This document shows positions 34,869 through 43,659 of a stretch of DNA of 64,000 nucleotides, piece by piece. Source of the stretch: an uncultured Selenomonadaceae bacterium (GTDB lineage: Bacteria; Bacillota; Negativicutes; Selenomonadales; Selenomonadaceae); assembly GCA_905233135.1 (NCBI GenBank), contig CAJOCQ010000003.1:1-64000 (forward strand), written 5' to 3'. Each line of letters begins with the position of its first letter. Position 1 is the stretch's first letter. The notes beneath the pieces are model-generated. The model did no database searches and was not told the DNA's origin. It worked only from the letters and a program-made list of their open reading frames with translations. A program made the translations under genes and the position numbers.

Positions 34869-36059
34869 TTGATTTACGCAGACAATGCGGCAACAACTCA
34901 AATGAGCCGCGCCGCTATAGATGCAATGGTTTTTCATATGGAAAACATTTGGGGGAATCCTTCGAGTTTGTATGAATTTGGGCAGAAGGCGCAGGAGGCA
35001 ATAACTTCCGCGCGTGCAAAAATTGCCGCCTGTATCAACGCCGCGCCCGCAGAAATTTATTTTACTTCGGGCGGCAGTGAAGCTGACAACCAAGCGATTA
35101 TTTCTGCCGCAAAAGCAGGCGCAAAAAAAAATAAGCGTCATATAATTTCTACGGCGTTTGAACATCACGCGGTTTTACATACGCTTGAAAAATTAAAGCG
35201 CGAAGGTTTTGAAGTGGAACTTTTGGACGTACACGAAAACGGCGTTATTGACGTCGCGCAGGTTGAAAATTCAATTCGCAGTGATACTTGTTTGGTTACG
35301 ATTATGTTTGCAAACAATGAAATTGGTACTGTTCAACCGATAGCCGAAATTGGCGAAATTTGCCGCGCCGAAAAAATTCCTTTCCATACTGACGCGGTAC
35401 AAGCGGCGGGACATTTGCCGCTTGACGTTCAGAAACAAAATATTGACGCACTTTCAATTTCCGCACATAAATTTCACGGTCCAAAAGGCGTCGGCGTTTT
35501 GTACGCAAGAAAAAATTTCCCGCTTGTAAATCTGATTGAAGGCGGCGCACAGGAAAAAGGCAAGCGCGGCGGTACTGAAAATGTTCCGGCAATTATGGCA
35601 ATGGCGGCGGCTCTTTCCGAATCCTGCGCGAATATGACTGCAAACAATAAAAAAATTTTGCGCCTGCGAAATAAATTAATCGACGGCTTGAATAAAATTC
35701 CCTACAGCATTTTGAACGGCGACGCAGAAAAGCGTTTGCCCGGCAATGTGAATTTTTGCTTTGAAGGAATTGAGGGCGAAAGTCTTTTGTTACTGCTTGA
35801 CGACAGGGGAATTTGCGCCTCTTCGGGTTCGGCTTGTACTTCAGGTTCACTTGACCCGAGCCACGTTTTATTGGCGATTGGCAGACCGCACGAAATTGCG
35901 CACGGCTCGCTCCGTCTTTCAATCGACGAAAATATTTCTGATAATGACGTTGAAAAAATTATTTCGGCGGTTTCTGAAGTTGTAGAATATCTGCGCAATA
36001 TGTCGCCTTTGTGGAAAGATAAAATTTCCGGCAAGAAAAATTTTGTTTTGAAAGGTTGA
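34869..36059 (+). CDS. Cysteine desulfurase (IscS/NifS type)
   Basis: PLP enzyme that takes sulfur from cysteine for Fe-S clusters, 396 aa. Seen: IYADNAATTQMS at the N-terminus, TSGGSEADNQAI, PLP-aldimine motif SAHKFHGPKGVGVLY near 200, RGGTENVPA, and the catalytic Cys in SSGSACTSGSLDPSHVL. The start is TTG at 34869 with GAAGGG 7 bases upstream; a TTG at 34851 lacks a site. The scaffold gene follows 6 bases after, and the Rrf2 regulator is divergent, giving a minimal isc/nif operon. No feedback to tRNA thiolation genes is visible. Confidence 0.94.
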   Translation: MIYADNAATTQMSRAAIDAMVFHMENIWGNPSSLYEFGQKAQEAITSARAKIAACINAAPAEIYFTSGGSEADNQAIISAAKAGAKKNKRHIISTAFEHHAVLHTLEKLKREGFEVELLDVHENGVIDVAQVENSIRSDTCLVTIMFANNEIGTVQPIAEIGEICRAEKIPFHTDAVQAAGHLPLDVQKQNIDALSISAHKFHGPKGVGVLYARKNFPLVNLIEGGAQEKGKRGGTENVPAIMAMAAALSESCANMTANNKKILRLRNKLIDGLNKIPYSILNGDAEKRLPGNVNFCFEGIEGESLLLLLDDRGICASSGSACTSGSLDPSHVLLAIGRPHEIAHGSLRLSIDENISDNDVEKIISAVSEVVEYLRNMSPLWKDKISGKKNFVLKG

Positions 36060-36065
36060 AAATTT

Positions 36066-36443
36066 ATGGCTTTATACAGCGAAAAAGTAATGGACCATTT
36101 CCGCAACCCGCGCAACGTTGGAAGTATAGAAAATGCTGACGGCGTAGGCGAAGTAGGCAACGCAAAATGCGGCGATATTATGAAAATGTACCTGAAGATT
36201 GACAACGATATTATTTCTGACGTAAAATTTGAAACTTTCGGCTGCGGCTCGGCTATTGCCTCAAGTTCAATGGCTACAGAAATGATTAAAGGCAAGCCCG
36301 TTAATGAAGCCCTGCAACTTACCAATAAAGCAGTTGCGGAAGCTCTTGACGGCTTGCCCGTTCACAAATTGCATTGTTCAGTTTTGGCGGAAGAAGCTAT
36401 TAAAGCCGCCGTTCAAAATTATTTTGAAAATAAGGCTAAATAA
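36066..36443 (+). CDS. Fe-S cluster scaffold (IscU/NifU N-terminal type)
   Basis: Assembles [2Fe-2S] clusters with sulfur from the upstream desulfurase, 125 aa. Seen: YSEKVMDHFRNPRNVGSIENADGVGEVGNAKCGDIMKMYL, with the first ligand Cys and adjacent Asp, then TFGCGSAIASSSMATEMIKGK with the second, and KLHCSVLAEEAIKAAV with the third. Single-domain length matches IscU or a nifU N-terminal module. The 3' end overlaps the convergent TerD-vWA gene by 8 bases, leaving no room for a separate terminator. Confidence 0.95.
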   Translation: MALYSEKVMDHFRNPRNVGSIENADGVGEVGNAKCGDIMKMYLKIDNDIISDVKFETFGCGSAIASSSMATEMIKGKPVNEALQLTNKAVAEALDGLPVHKLHCSVLAEEAIKAAVQNYFENKAK

Positions 36444-37692
36444 TTCCCTTCGCTTTAATTTCTTTCAGCCAATTTGGAAATTCATTCAAAAGGCGTGAAT
36501 ATAATTCGGCGTTGTCAACTTTTTTGAAATCGTCCAGCGCAAAAAAATTTGCGTTGTCAACGTACCGCCCCGACAGCGTTGCAAGTTTTTCTAAAATACC
36601 GTAGCCGCCAAAAATTCTTGAAAAAAATCCCGTGCCGCCAATCCCTACAAATTGCCAAAATATCGGCATTTTTGAAGACTCAATCAGCAAATTTTTAATT
36701 TCGTCTTCGTAAGAAACGCCGCCGTCCGAAATAAAAACTATATACGCGGGCAGGCGGCTTTTTTTATATTCGTCGATAACTTCGCGCATTACAACAGGTT
36801 CATTGTTGCCGCCGCCCAAATCGTCCATTAAATTTGACCAATTATAAGGAACGGCTTTTTCATAATTTTGCAAAGTTACCGAATCCATTCGCCGACAAAT
36901 ATCGCCGTAATACCAAAAATCTAATTCGCCGTCGTCGTCGAATTGCACGGCAAGCGGCACAATTTTATTTACAATTTCTTGAACTGTGCCGTCGCTGTAA
37001 GTGCCGTACATTGAGCCCGAAATATCCATAACCAACGCAACTTTTGCAACTGTTTCCTGCAAATTTTTCTTTTCTAGTGCAACTTTCAAAGGTTTTACCA
37101 ACGAAATTAATTTTGGCGCACCTTCGGAAATTTTCTTTTCGAGAGAAACTTTTTTTGGCGCGGGCGAAGATTTTTCTTCAACTTGTTCGCCGCCGTAAAA
37201 TTTCAAAAGTACGTCCAAGCCGCCGTCAAAGCCGCGTGCAACTATATTAAATCTCCAGCCGTTTTTGCGATAAATTTCCAGCGCAGTAACGGCTTTTTCG
37301 TTTTGAAAATCTGCGCCCGTAAATTCCGCCAAAATATTTTCACTGCCGCCCTGCTCAATGAAAATTTTGCACGCGGCAATTTCGCTCATTTTGCCCGCGC
37401 CGTCAATGCTGCCTGTAAAAATTAATTTCTGAATCGACGCGGGAATTTTTTCAAGATTAACCGTAAACTCCGCACCGCCGTTAATTTCTTTATAAAAAAT
37501 TTCATTTTGCGGCGAAACTGTCTGATTATAAAAAATCATATAGCGGTCGTCAGAAAGTTTTTCGTTGGCGTCAACGCCGAAGCAAGTATAATCGTAAACC
37601 GCCGCGCCGCTAATCTGCAACTTAATTTTCAGCGGCTGATTAATGTTAAAATATTTTTCGATTTTGTCACGAGTTCCTCTTTGCGCTTTCAA
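36436..37692 (-). CDS. TerD domain fused to a von Willebrand A domain (TerF-like)
   Basis: 418 aa. Seen: N-terminal TerD-like domain (residues about 8-175: SGAAVYDYTCFGVDANEKLSDDRYMIFYNQ, a Ca-binding beta-sandwich family), a Lys/Glu-rich linker (about 176-210), then a vWA domain with MIDAS DISGSM near 227-232 and the later ISDGG motif, ending EFPNWLKEI. The architecture is that of TerF of tellurite-resistance/stress clusters; no other ter genes (terZABCDE) are present. It may be a stand-alone stress or signalling component. It follows the LPP20-TPR gene by about 18 bases. Confidence 0.88.
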   Translation of the reverse strand: MKAQRGTRDKIEKYFNINQPLKIKLQISGAAVYDYTCFGVDANEKLSDDRYMIFYNQTVSPQNEIFYKEINGGAEFTVNLEKIPASIQKLIFTGSIDGAGKMSEIAACKIFIEQGGSENILAEFTGADFQNEKAVTALEIYRKNGWRFNIVARGFDGGLDVLLKFYGGEQVEEKSSPAPKKVSLEKKISEGAPKLISLVKPLKVALEKKNLQETVAKVALVMDISGSMYGTYSDGTVQEIVNKIVPLAVQFDDDGELDFWYYGDICRRMDSVTLQNYEKAVPYNWSNLMDDLGGGNNEPVVMREVIDEYKKSRLPAYIVFISDGGVSYEDEIKNLLIESSKMPIFWQFVGIGGTGFFSRIFGGYGILEKLATLSGRYVDNANFFALDDFKKVDNAELYSRLLNEFPNWLKEIKAKGII

Positions 37693-37710
37693 AATTTTTC
37701 CCTCCCAAAA

Positions 37711-38712
37711 TTAATTTAATCTGCCCAAAATTTGATTATATAAATTTTTCGCCTCAACGCTTGCGGGATTTAATTGCATTGCGTGTTGAACGTCAGGCAA
37801 CGCCGCTTGAAAATTATTTTTGTAGCAATAGGCAATCGCACGATTATAATAAAACGTAAAAATATTTTGGTTAAGATTTATAGCCTGCGTGTATTCGCTA
37901 ATTGCGGCGTCATACAGATTTTGCAAAAGGTACGCGCTGCCCAAATTGTTGTGAATCCGCGCGTCAAAATTATTTAACTTTACGGCAATTTGTAAATCTT
38001 GCGCGGCTTGTGAAAAATTTTGCAGTTGGAAAAATGAATTGCCGCGATTGTTATACGCTTCGGCGAAGTTGGAATTTAAGTTAATTGCGCGGCTGTACGC
38101 TTGAATTGCACTTTGATAATTTTTTTGGAAGTAAAAATTATTTCCCTGTTCCATTTCCAGCAGCGCGTCAAAAAATTTATTATTCTGCGCGACGGATTTT
38201 TTAATTTCGGCAACGTTGGCAGAATTATAATTTTTTTTAAGTTGTTCCATTTGATTTTTCAGCGCGTCATATTCGGCTTGCAATTTTTTATAGCGTTCGG
38301 TTGCCTCTTCCAAATTATTTTTGTCCTGCATAATTGTTTTTAATCTTTCTTCGTCGTTGGTGTCAACGAGAGCTTTAATTGTAACAGTAAATTTCAGCAG
38401 GTTATCTTGATACGGTTCAATTTTTCTTTGTTCGTCCTGAATTTGCAAAAGTTGCGCGGCGACAGTTTTAACTTCGTCGTAATCAAGTTCAAGATTTACC
38501 ATTTTGGAATAGCTTTGCAGATACACGCCGGCTTTTTCTATTGCGGCGCGTTTAGCCTCTTCGCGGGCGCGGGCGGTTGCACTTGCGGGCGTTTCGTCCA
38601 ATGTTGAATCCATTATGTAACTTCCCGACGCCTCAATTATTTCTTGTTTCGCAAAAACAATTTGACAGCTTAGCGCGAAAATTAAAATTGTTAATATAAA
38701 AATTTTTTTCAT
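37711..38712 (-). CDS. Secreted LPP20-like protein with TPR repeats
   Basis: About 333 aa from ATG 38712 (GAGGTGA 5 bases upstream; a GTG 9 bases earlier is less likely). Seen: signal peptide (MKKIFILTILIFALSCQIVFA), a domain with EASGSYIMDSTLDETPASATARAREEAKRAAIEKAGVYL then DTNDEERL, resembling LPP20/FlgT-N folds, a coiled coil (about 120-165), and four TPR motifs (YSAIQAYSRAINLN, AAQDLQIAVKLN, AISEYTQAINLN, ALPDVQHAMQLN). Exported, probably an envelope or periplasmic scaffold. It is paralogous to genes at 45668 and 46541. Confidence 0.8.
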   Translation of the reverse strand: MKKIFILTILIFALSCQIVFAKQEIIEASGSYIMDSTLDETPASATARAREEAKRAAIEKAGVYLQSYSKMVNLELDYDEVKTVAAQLLQIQDEQRKIEPYQDNLLKFTVTIKALVDTNDEERLKTIMQDKNNLEEATERYKKLQAEYDALKNQMEQLKKNYNSANVAEIKKSVAQNNKFFDALLEMEQGNNFYFQKNYQSAIQAYSRAINLNSNFAEAYNNRGNSFFQLQNFSQAAQDLQIAVKLNNFDARIHNNLGSAYLLQNLYDAAISEYTQAINLNQNIFTFYYNRAIAYCYKNNFQAALPDVQHAMQLNPASVEAKNLYNQILGRLN

Positions 38713-38761
38713 AGTGTTCACCTCGTTTAAAACAAATTCCCTAACCCCTAGTCTTTAGTCT

Positions 38762-39520
38762 TTATTTAACAACAACAACCATACAATTATTTAAAAACTT
38801 AGATTTCTGATTAGCCGCCAAAATTTTTTGCGCGTCATCATCGCTGACAATAATATCGCAGTCGCCCTGCACAAACAACGCTTGCACCGTCAAAGGATTA
38901 TTGCCCGCGCGTGAAACTTCGCTTGCGTTTTCGGAATAATTTACCATTCCGCGCGCCACAACTGTATTTCTGTCAAGATATTTGAAGGAATAAATTTCTT
39001 CGCCGCTTGCAGATTGAATTTTTGGCAGAATCGCCGTTGAAAGATTTTTCCCGCCGCAATTAATTATTAAGCCTGTGTAATTCGTGTCGATATTCATAAC
39101 CAGCGGCTTTGGAAAAGGTTCCTGCTTAATATCTTTCGGTACAACAAGATTTGCAATGGAATTTGCGCCGCCGTACAAATTCAAGCGCGCTGTTGCAATA
39201 AAATTATTTTCATTGTCACGAGTTACAGTAACTTTGACGCCGCGAACAGTTTTTTCAACCGAACTTTTTATAGTATCGTCAAGCATTTCATTTTTCATAA
39301 TCGTAACCGAAGAAATATGCACGTCGCCAATTTCCTCAACAAGTTTTCTTTGCGCGCGCATTTCAGCCATTCGCCGCAATTTGTTTAAAGATTTGCCCTG
39401 CTCGTAGTATTGAATTTCTTCAACTTCAATGTAGCCGCCGCTTTGAATTTCCGCCGCTGAAACTAAACTTGCAAGCAAAAATATTCCCGCCAACAGGACG
39501 CTTAAAAATTTTTTCTTCAT
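38762..39520 (-). CDS. Secreted LPP20-like protein
   Basis: 252 aa from ATG 39520 (GGAGG upstream; longer frame rejected). Seen: signal peptide (KKKFLSVLLAGIFLLASLVSA) and a mature region opening GGYIEVEEIQYYEQGKSL with a helix NKLRRMAEMRAQRKLVEEIGDVHIS, followed by RGVKVTVTRD. This is the layout of LPP20/FlgT-type domains. The C-terminal half (about 125-250) is beta-rich without a recognised domain. It precedes the LPP20-TPR gene by about 50 bases, so they form an operon. The function is not established. Confidence 0.75.
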   Translation of the reverse strand: MKKKFLSVLLAGIFLLASLVSAAEIQSGGYIEVEEIQYYEQGKSLNKLRRMAEMRAQRKLVEEIGDVHISSVTIMKNEMLDDTIKSSVEKTVRGVKVTVTRDNENNFIATARLNLYGGANSIANLVVPKDIKQEPFPKPLVMNIDTNYTGLIINCGGKNLSTAILPKIQSASGEEIYSFKYLDRNTVVARGMVNYSENASEVSRAGNNPLTVQALFVQGDCDIIVSDDDAQKILAANQKSKFLNNCMVVVVK

Positions 39521-39589
39521 TGTTAAAACCTCCAAAATTTTTTGAAACATTATACAGAAAAATTTTTCTTGAAACATTAAAATTACATA

Positions 39590-39630
39590 AAAAAAACGCG
39601 GTACAAAAAATTTGTACTGCGCAAAATTTT
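39590..39630. terminator. Bidirectional terminator after rsh
   Basis: GCGGTACAAA and TTTGTACTGCGC form a stem with an AT loop, flanked by A-run and T-run on either side. It serves rsh on the minus strand. Confidence 0.75.
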
Positions 39631-39639
39631 TTTAGAAAA

Positions 39640-41913
39640 TTAATCGCTTGCGGGGTCAATCGGGCGCGTGACGCTGTAAACGTCCTTAACGCGGCGCATT
39701 TGCGTCATAATTCGTTTCACGTCGTCAGAATTTCTGACTTCAATACCGAGTCGAACTGTTGAAGTTTTATTGCTTTTATTGGGCGTGGCGTGAACGGATT
39801 TAATATTTAACTGTAAGGTTGAAGGCACCGCCAAAATTTGATTCAACGCGCCGCTTTTATCGTTGCAAATAATTTCAATGTCAACAACATAAATATTTTC
39901 TTTGGTGTTCGCCCAACTGACTTCAATCATTCTGTCGAGCTCCGCGCCTTTTAAAATATTTGGGCAATCGACGCGATGAACTGTAATGCCGCGCCCGCGC
40001 GTAATATAACCTGAAATTTCATCGCCGGGAATTGGACTGCAACATTTCGCAAGGCGAACAACGAAGCCGCCTTCGCCCTCAACCAAAATCCCGCTGTCAT
40101 TTTTGGCGGGCTTGCCGTTTTGCGTAGGAATTTTAATTTCTTTGAGCATTGCGGAAATATCGGGCGGAGTATTTTCGGCGAGTTCCTTTTTGTGCATTTC
40201 AACAAGTTTTGTAATAATGCCGTTTAAGTGCGCGGTACTGTAGCCAATCTGTGCGAGTAAATCTTCTTCCGTGCCAATATTCATTTGCTCGGCGATTTTT
40301 TCAAGGCGATTTTCTTTCAACAAATCTTTAGGAATGTAACCGAGCTTTCTCAATTCTTCGTTAATGAGTTCTTGTCCGTGCTGAATATTTTCTTCGCGGT
40401 TTTCGCGCTTAAACCACGCGCGGATTTTTTGGCGCGTATCACTTGACGCAACTATATTCAACCAATCTTGGCTTGGTCCGTTGTTTGAACGATTTGTAAT
40501 AATTTCAACATAATCGCCCGTATGAAGTTTATATTCAAGCGGAACCATTTTGCCGTTGACTTTTGCGCCTACGCAATGGTGCCCGACTTGCGAATGGATT
40601 CTGTAAGCAAAATCGATAGGGTTTGAACCTTTTGGCAAAGAAATTAAATCGCCTGCGGGCGTGAATACAAAAATTTCGTCGCTGAAAATGTCAATTTTCA
40701 ACGCCTCAAGATATTCTTTGGGGTCGCGAATATCTCTTTGCAGTTGAACCATTTGATGAAGCCACGACATTTTTTTGTCGGCGGCGTTGCCTGCGCTGAC
40801 GCTTCTGCCCGCCTCTTTATATTTCCAATGCGCCGCCACGCCGTACTCTGAAATTTGATGCATTGCGTAGGTTCGAATTTGAATTTCAATCGGATAACCT
40901 AAAACCATAACGGTTGTATGCAGGGAGCGGTAGCCGTTACTTTTCGGTACGGCTATATAATCTTTGAAACGACCGGGAATTGGTTTCCAGTGCGAATGAA
41001 TTATTCCCAAAACGTGGTAGCATTCTTTAACGTCGTCAACCAAAATTCTTATTGCGGACAAATCGTAAATTTCGCCAATTTCTTTATTGTCGCGCTTCAT
41101 TTTTTTATAAATGCTGTAAAAATGTTTGGCGCGCCCGCTGATTGAGGCGTGAATATCCAAGTCGTCAAATTCTTCTTCAATTTGTTTAACGGCTTCGGTA
41201 ATATAAATTTGCCTGTCCTTACGTTTCTGCACAACATTTTTAACTAAATCGTAATAAACTTCGGGCTCAAGGTATCTCAAACTTAAATCTTCGAGTTCCC
41301 ATTTGATATTTGAAATACCTAAACGATTTGCAAGCGGCGCGTAAATTTCCAAAGTTTCACGGGCAATACGTTTTTGTTTATCTTCGCGCATAAATTTCAG
41401 CGTGCGCATATTATGCAACCTGTCGGCAAGTTTAATCATTATAACGCGAATATCTTTAGCCATTGCGATAATCATTTTGCGATAAGTTTCAAGCATTTGT
41501 TCTTCTTTAAGTTTTTCGCGTTCGGCATCAATTTTAGATTTTGCGGGGTCTTTCTTTTTAACTAAACTAATTGGAATTTGCCCGATTTTTGTAACACCGT
41601 CGATTAACAACGCCATTTCGTCGCCGAACATATCTTTAATTTCTTCGAGCGTGAAAAGCGTATCTTCAACCACATCATGCAGAATTGCGGCGGCAATGGT
41701 TGTATCGTCGAGTTGTAATTCTGTCAAAATTGCGGCAACGTTCAGCGGGTGGTTTATGTACGGTTCGCCGCTTGCACGTTTTTGCGTTTGGTGTCCTTCC
41801 TTCGCCACGAGGTAAGCGCGTTCAATCATTTCTGTATCTGCGTCAGGTTGATAATTTTTCACTGTTGAAATTATACTTTCTATCGTTACGGGTTTTTTGT
41901 CTTTGTCATTCAT
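39640..41913 (-). CDS. Bifunctional (p)ppGpp synthetase/hydrolase (RelA/SpoT, Rsh)
   Basis: Stringent-response enzyme, 757 aa. Start ATG 41911-41913 with GAGGTGA; a longer frame into element copy F is a shadow. Seen: HD hydrolase domain (AAILHDVVEDT near 76-86, DRLHNMRTL), synthetase domain with GRAKHFYSIYKKM, YDLSAIRI and FKDYIAVPKSNGYRSLHT, the TGS domain (VFTPAGDLISLPKGSNPIDFAYRIHS), a CCSPIPGDEISGYITRGRGITVH segment and a C-terminal ACT domain. Both catalytic motifs look intact. In many Firmicutes rsh follows recJ; here a glycosyltransferase and copy F intervene. Confidence 0.95.
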   Translation of the reverse strand: MNDKDKKPVTIESIISTVKNYQPDADTEMIERAYLVAKEGHQTQKRASGEPYINHPLNVAAILTELQLDDTTIAAAILHDVVEDTLFTLEEIKDMFGDEMALLIDGVTKIGQIPISLVKKKDPAKSKIDAEREKLKEEQMLETYRKMIIAMAKDIRVIMIKLADRLHNMRTLKFMREDKQKRIARETLEIYAPLANRLGISNIKWELEDLSLRYLEPEVYYDLVKNVVQKRKDRQIYITEAVKQIEEEFDDLDIHASISGRAKHFYSIYKKMKRDNKEIGEIYDLSAIRILVDDVKECYHVLGIIHSHWKPIPGRFKDYIAVPKSNGYRSLHTTVMVLGYPIEIQIRTYAMHQISEYGVAAHWKYKEAGRSVSAGNAADKKMSWLHQMVQLQRDIRDPKEYLEALKIDIFSDEIFVFTPAGDLISLPKGSNPIDFAYRIHSQVGHHCVGAKVNGKMVPLEYKLHTGDYVEIITNRSNNGPSQDWLNIVASSDTRQKIRAWFKRENREENIQHGQELINEELRKLGYIPKDLLKENRLEKIAEQMNIGTEEDLLAQIGYSTAHLNGIITKLVEMHKKELAENTPPDISAMLKEIKIPTQNGKPAKNDSGILVEGEGGFVVRLAKCCSPIPGDEISGYITRGRGITVHRVDCPNILKGAELDRMIEVSWANTKENIYVVDIEIICNDKSGALNQILAVPSTLQLNIKSVHATPNKSNKTSTVRLGIEVRNSDDVKRIMTQMRRVKDVYSVTRPIDPASD

Positions 41914-41955
41914 TTTGCTCACCTCTTTTTTGTATTTTGTTATAAATTTTTTTAT

Positions 41956-42240
41956 GTAAATGTTCTTTCTTTTTTCCAAAGCAAAAAAAGAAAGAACCAA
42001 AGAAAAAGTGCTTTTATCGCCCGTCAGGGCCGCTCGGTTTCTGTACGCTCTTGGTAACAGGTGCCCCCTTTGAGGCCTCAACTTTTTTCTACGCATCTAA
42101 GTTACCGCAAGCTGCGGCTTTAGTGACGGGCGGTTATTACCGGCATTGACGGGTTGCATTTTCAATTTTACAAAGTAGCAAGTGCCGCGCATCCTGCGCG
42201 ACTTTTTACGGGGCGCACGTCCGTGTGCGCCCCTCTTTTT
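41956..42240 (+). repeat. Dispersed intergenic element, copy F (full length)
   Basis: Stem 1 ATGTTCTTTCTTTTTT with AAAAAAGAAAGAACC, then AAAGAAAAAGTGC. Stem 2 CGCCCGTCA with TGACGGGCG, enclosing CCGC/GCGG and GCCCCCTTTGAGGC. Tail ACCGGCATTGACGGGTTGCA, GCGCATCCTGCGCG, then a strong terminator. Compared with B and I, stem 1 has TA changed to TT on one arm and TA to AA on the other. It lies between two minus-strand genes. Confidence 0.88.
42209..42240 (+). terminator. Plus-strand terminator at the end of element F
   Basis: GGGGCGCAC-GTCC-GTGTGCGCCCC followed by TCTTTTTTC on the plus strand only. No plus-strand protein gene ends here, so it most likely terminates an RNA from the element. Confidence 0.75.
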
Positions 42241-42264
42241 TCATTCTTTTTATTTTGGATATTT

Positions 42265-43659
42265 CTAACTTTTAATAAAAATTTTATATTCGGGCAATTC
42301 TGCAACCGTTTGCCAATCACCTTTTACCAATTTAAAAAATTTTCCTACAGATTCAATTTCTACAACCACTATAACTTTTCCGTCGGGCAAATGGTTAAAG
42401 TCCATAAAAGGCATTACATTTACCGTCGACCATTTCATTTCGGCAGGTTTCATTTTTTCCATATATTGCGCTTCTTCCAAGCGGTAAACCTTCAAGCCGC
42501 TGTAAAATACCAGCGAGCCTGCGTATCTTTGTCCGTAACTTACAACGCAAGTATTTTTGTCAACAAGCGGCGAAATTATTTCTGCCGTTGCCTTGTGAGA
42601 ATGTTTTTCGCAAATATGTATTCCGAAAAATGTTCCAATCGTCAAAAAAATTACCATTGCCGCCGCTATTCGCTTAAAAAGTTTTTCGCGTTCAGAAAAA
42701 TATCCGCCAAACAAAATTGCAAGAGGCATCATATAGGGCAAAGTGTAAGTCGGGTATTTCGTTGCAAAACTTTGGAAAACTACAAAAACTGTTACAGCCC
42801 AAATTATTAAAAATCTTCTGCGCACGTCGAGCTGCGGCAATTTTCTTATTTTTACCATTGGCAAGAGCCAAGGCAAAAAGCCTATCAAAAAAACTAGCGC
42901 GTAATAATACCAAACATCGTTTTCGGGGTGTTCAGAAACTGTTGCTCTCAAAAAATTATGCACGCCGATCAAGTCCATAAAAAATTGTTGCCCGTGCATA
43001 ATGTACATTGGTAAATACCACGTCGAAATTATCGCAAGCATTAACGCCGCGCCCTTTAAAATTTCTCCGCGCCACAAATATTTTAAATCTTTTTGCGAAA
43101 TTAAAAACAAAAAAATTATCAAGCCCGGTAGAAAAAAGCCTATCGGACCTTTCGTCAAAACTGCAACGCCCGCCGCTGCAAATGCTATGTACAAATATCG
43201 CGGCTTTTTTTCCGTGTACGCAAAATAAAATGTCATCAGCGTTGTTGAAATTGTACAAAATAAAGTCATATCGGTAATAATTGCGTGCGCAATGTACCAA
43301 TATTCGGGCGAAGTTGCCAAAATTACCGCCGCCGCGAATCCGACTTTTTTATTGAACATTCTGCTTGCAAAAAAGAATGTCAGGAAAACGCCGAGCGTTG
43401 CGAATACTGCAGGGAAAAATCTTAAAGCAAATTCATTGACGCCGAAAATTCCGCACGCCAATAAAAGCTCCCAATAAAAAAATATCGGCTTATCGTACCA
43501 AAAATCGCCGTAAATGCGCGGCGAAAAATAATCGCCTGCCTGCAACATTTCTTTTGCCGTCAGCGCGTAGCAATTTTCCGTTGGGTCTGTAACGGGGATT
43601 AACCAGTTGCAGAAAAAAAATAATATCAAGCACAAAAATATTAAAATTTTATTTTCCAT
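42265..43659 (-). CDS. ArnT/PMT-like lipid-linked sugar glycosyltransferase
   Basis: Integral membrane GT-C enzyme, 464 aa. Seen: an N-terminal TM, then the first periplasmic loop ENCYALTAKEMLQAGDYFSPRIYGDFWYDKPIFFYW (ArnT-like catalytic loop, acidic residue followed by the DKPIFFYW motif), and about ten further hydrophobic segments, with a soluble C-terminal region after about 370. Such enzymes transfer a sugar from a polyprenyl-phosphate donor to lipid A or other envelope acceptors; the acceptor cannot be inferred here. Its start overlaps the recJ 3' end by 11 bases. No arn pathway genes are near. Confidence 0.85.
   Translation of the reverse strand: MENKILIFLCLILFFFCNWLIPVTDPTENCYALTAKEMLQAGDYFSPRIYGDFWYDKPIFFYWELLLACGIFGVNEFALRFFPAVFATLGVFLTFFFASRMFNKKVGFAAAVILATSPEYWYIAHAIITDMTLFCTISTTLMTFYFAYTEKKPRYLYIAFAAAGVAVLTKGPIGFFLPGLIIFLFLISQKDLKYLWRGEILKGAALMLAIISTWYLPMYIMHGQQFFMDLIGVHNFLRATVSEHPENDVWYYYALVFLIGFLPWLLPMVKIRKLPQLDVRRRFLIIWAVTVFVVFQSFATKYPTYTLPYMMPLAILFGGYFSEREKLFKRIAAAMVIFLTIGTFFGIHICEKHSHKATAEIISPLVDKNTCVVSYGQRYAGSLVFYSGLKVYRLEEAQYMEKMKPAEMKWSTVNVMPFMDFNHLPDGKVIVVVEIESVGKFFKLVKGDWQTVAELPEYKIFIKS

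Noticed and set aside
41914..42096. N-terminal extension of the Rsh protein by about 61 residues
   Set aside because: It is translated from element copy F; the same repeat gives similar peptides elsewhere. The ATG at 41913 has a good ribosome site and gives the normal Rsh N-terminus.
42154..42810. 218-codon plus-strand open frame opposite the ArnT-like gene
   Set aside because: Begins in element F and runs antisense through a clear membrane protein gene; aromatic-rich, no ribosome site.
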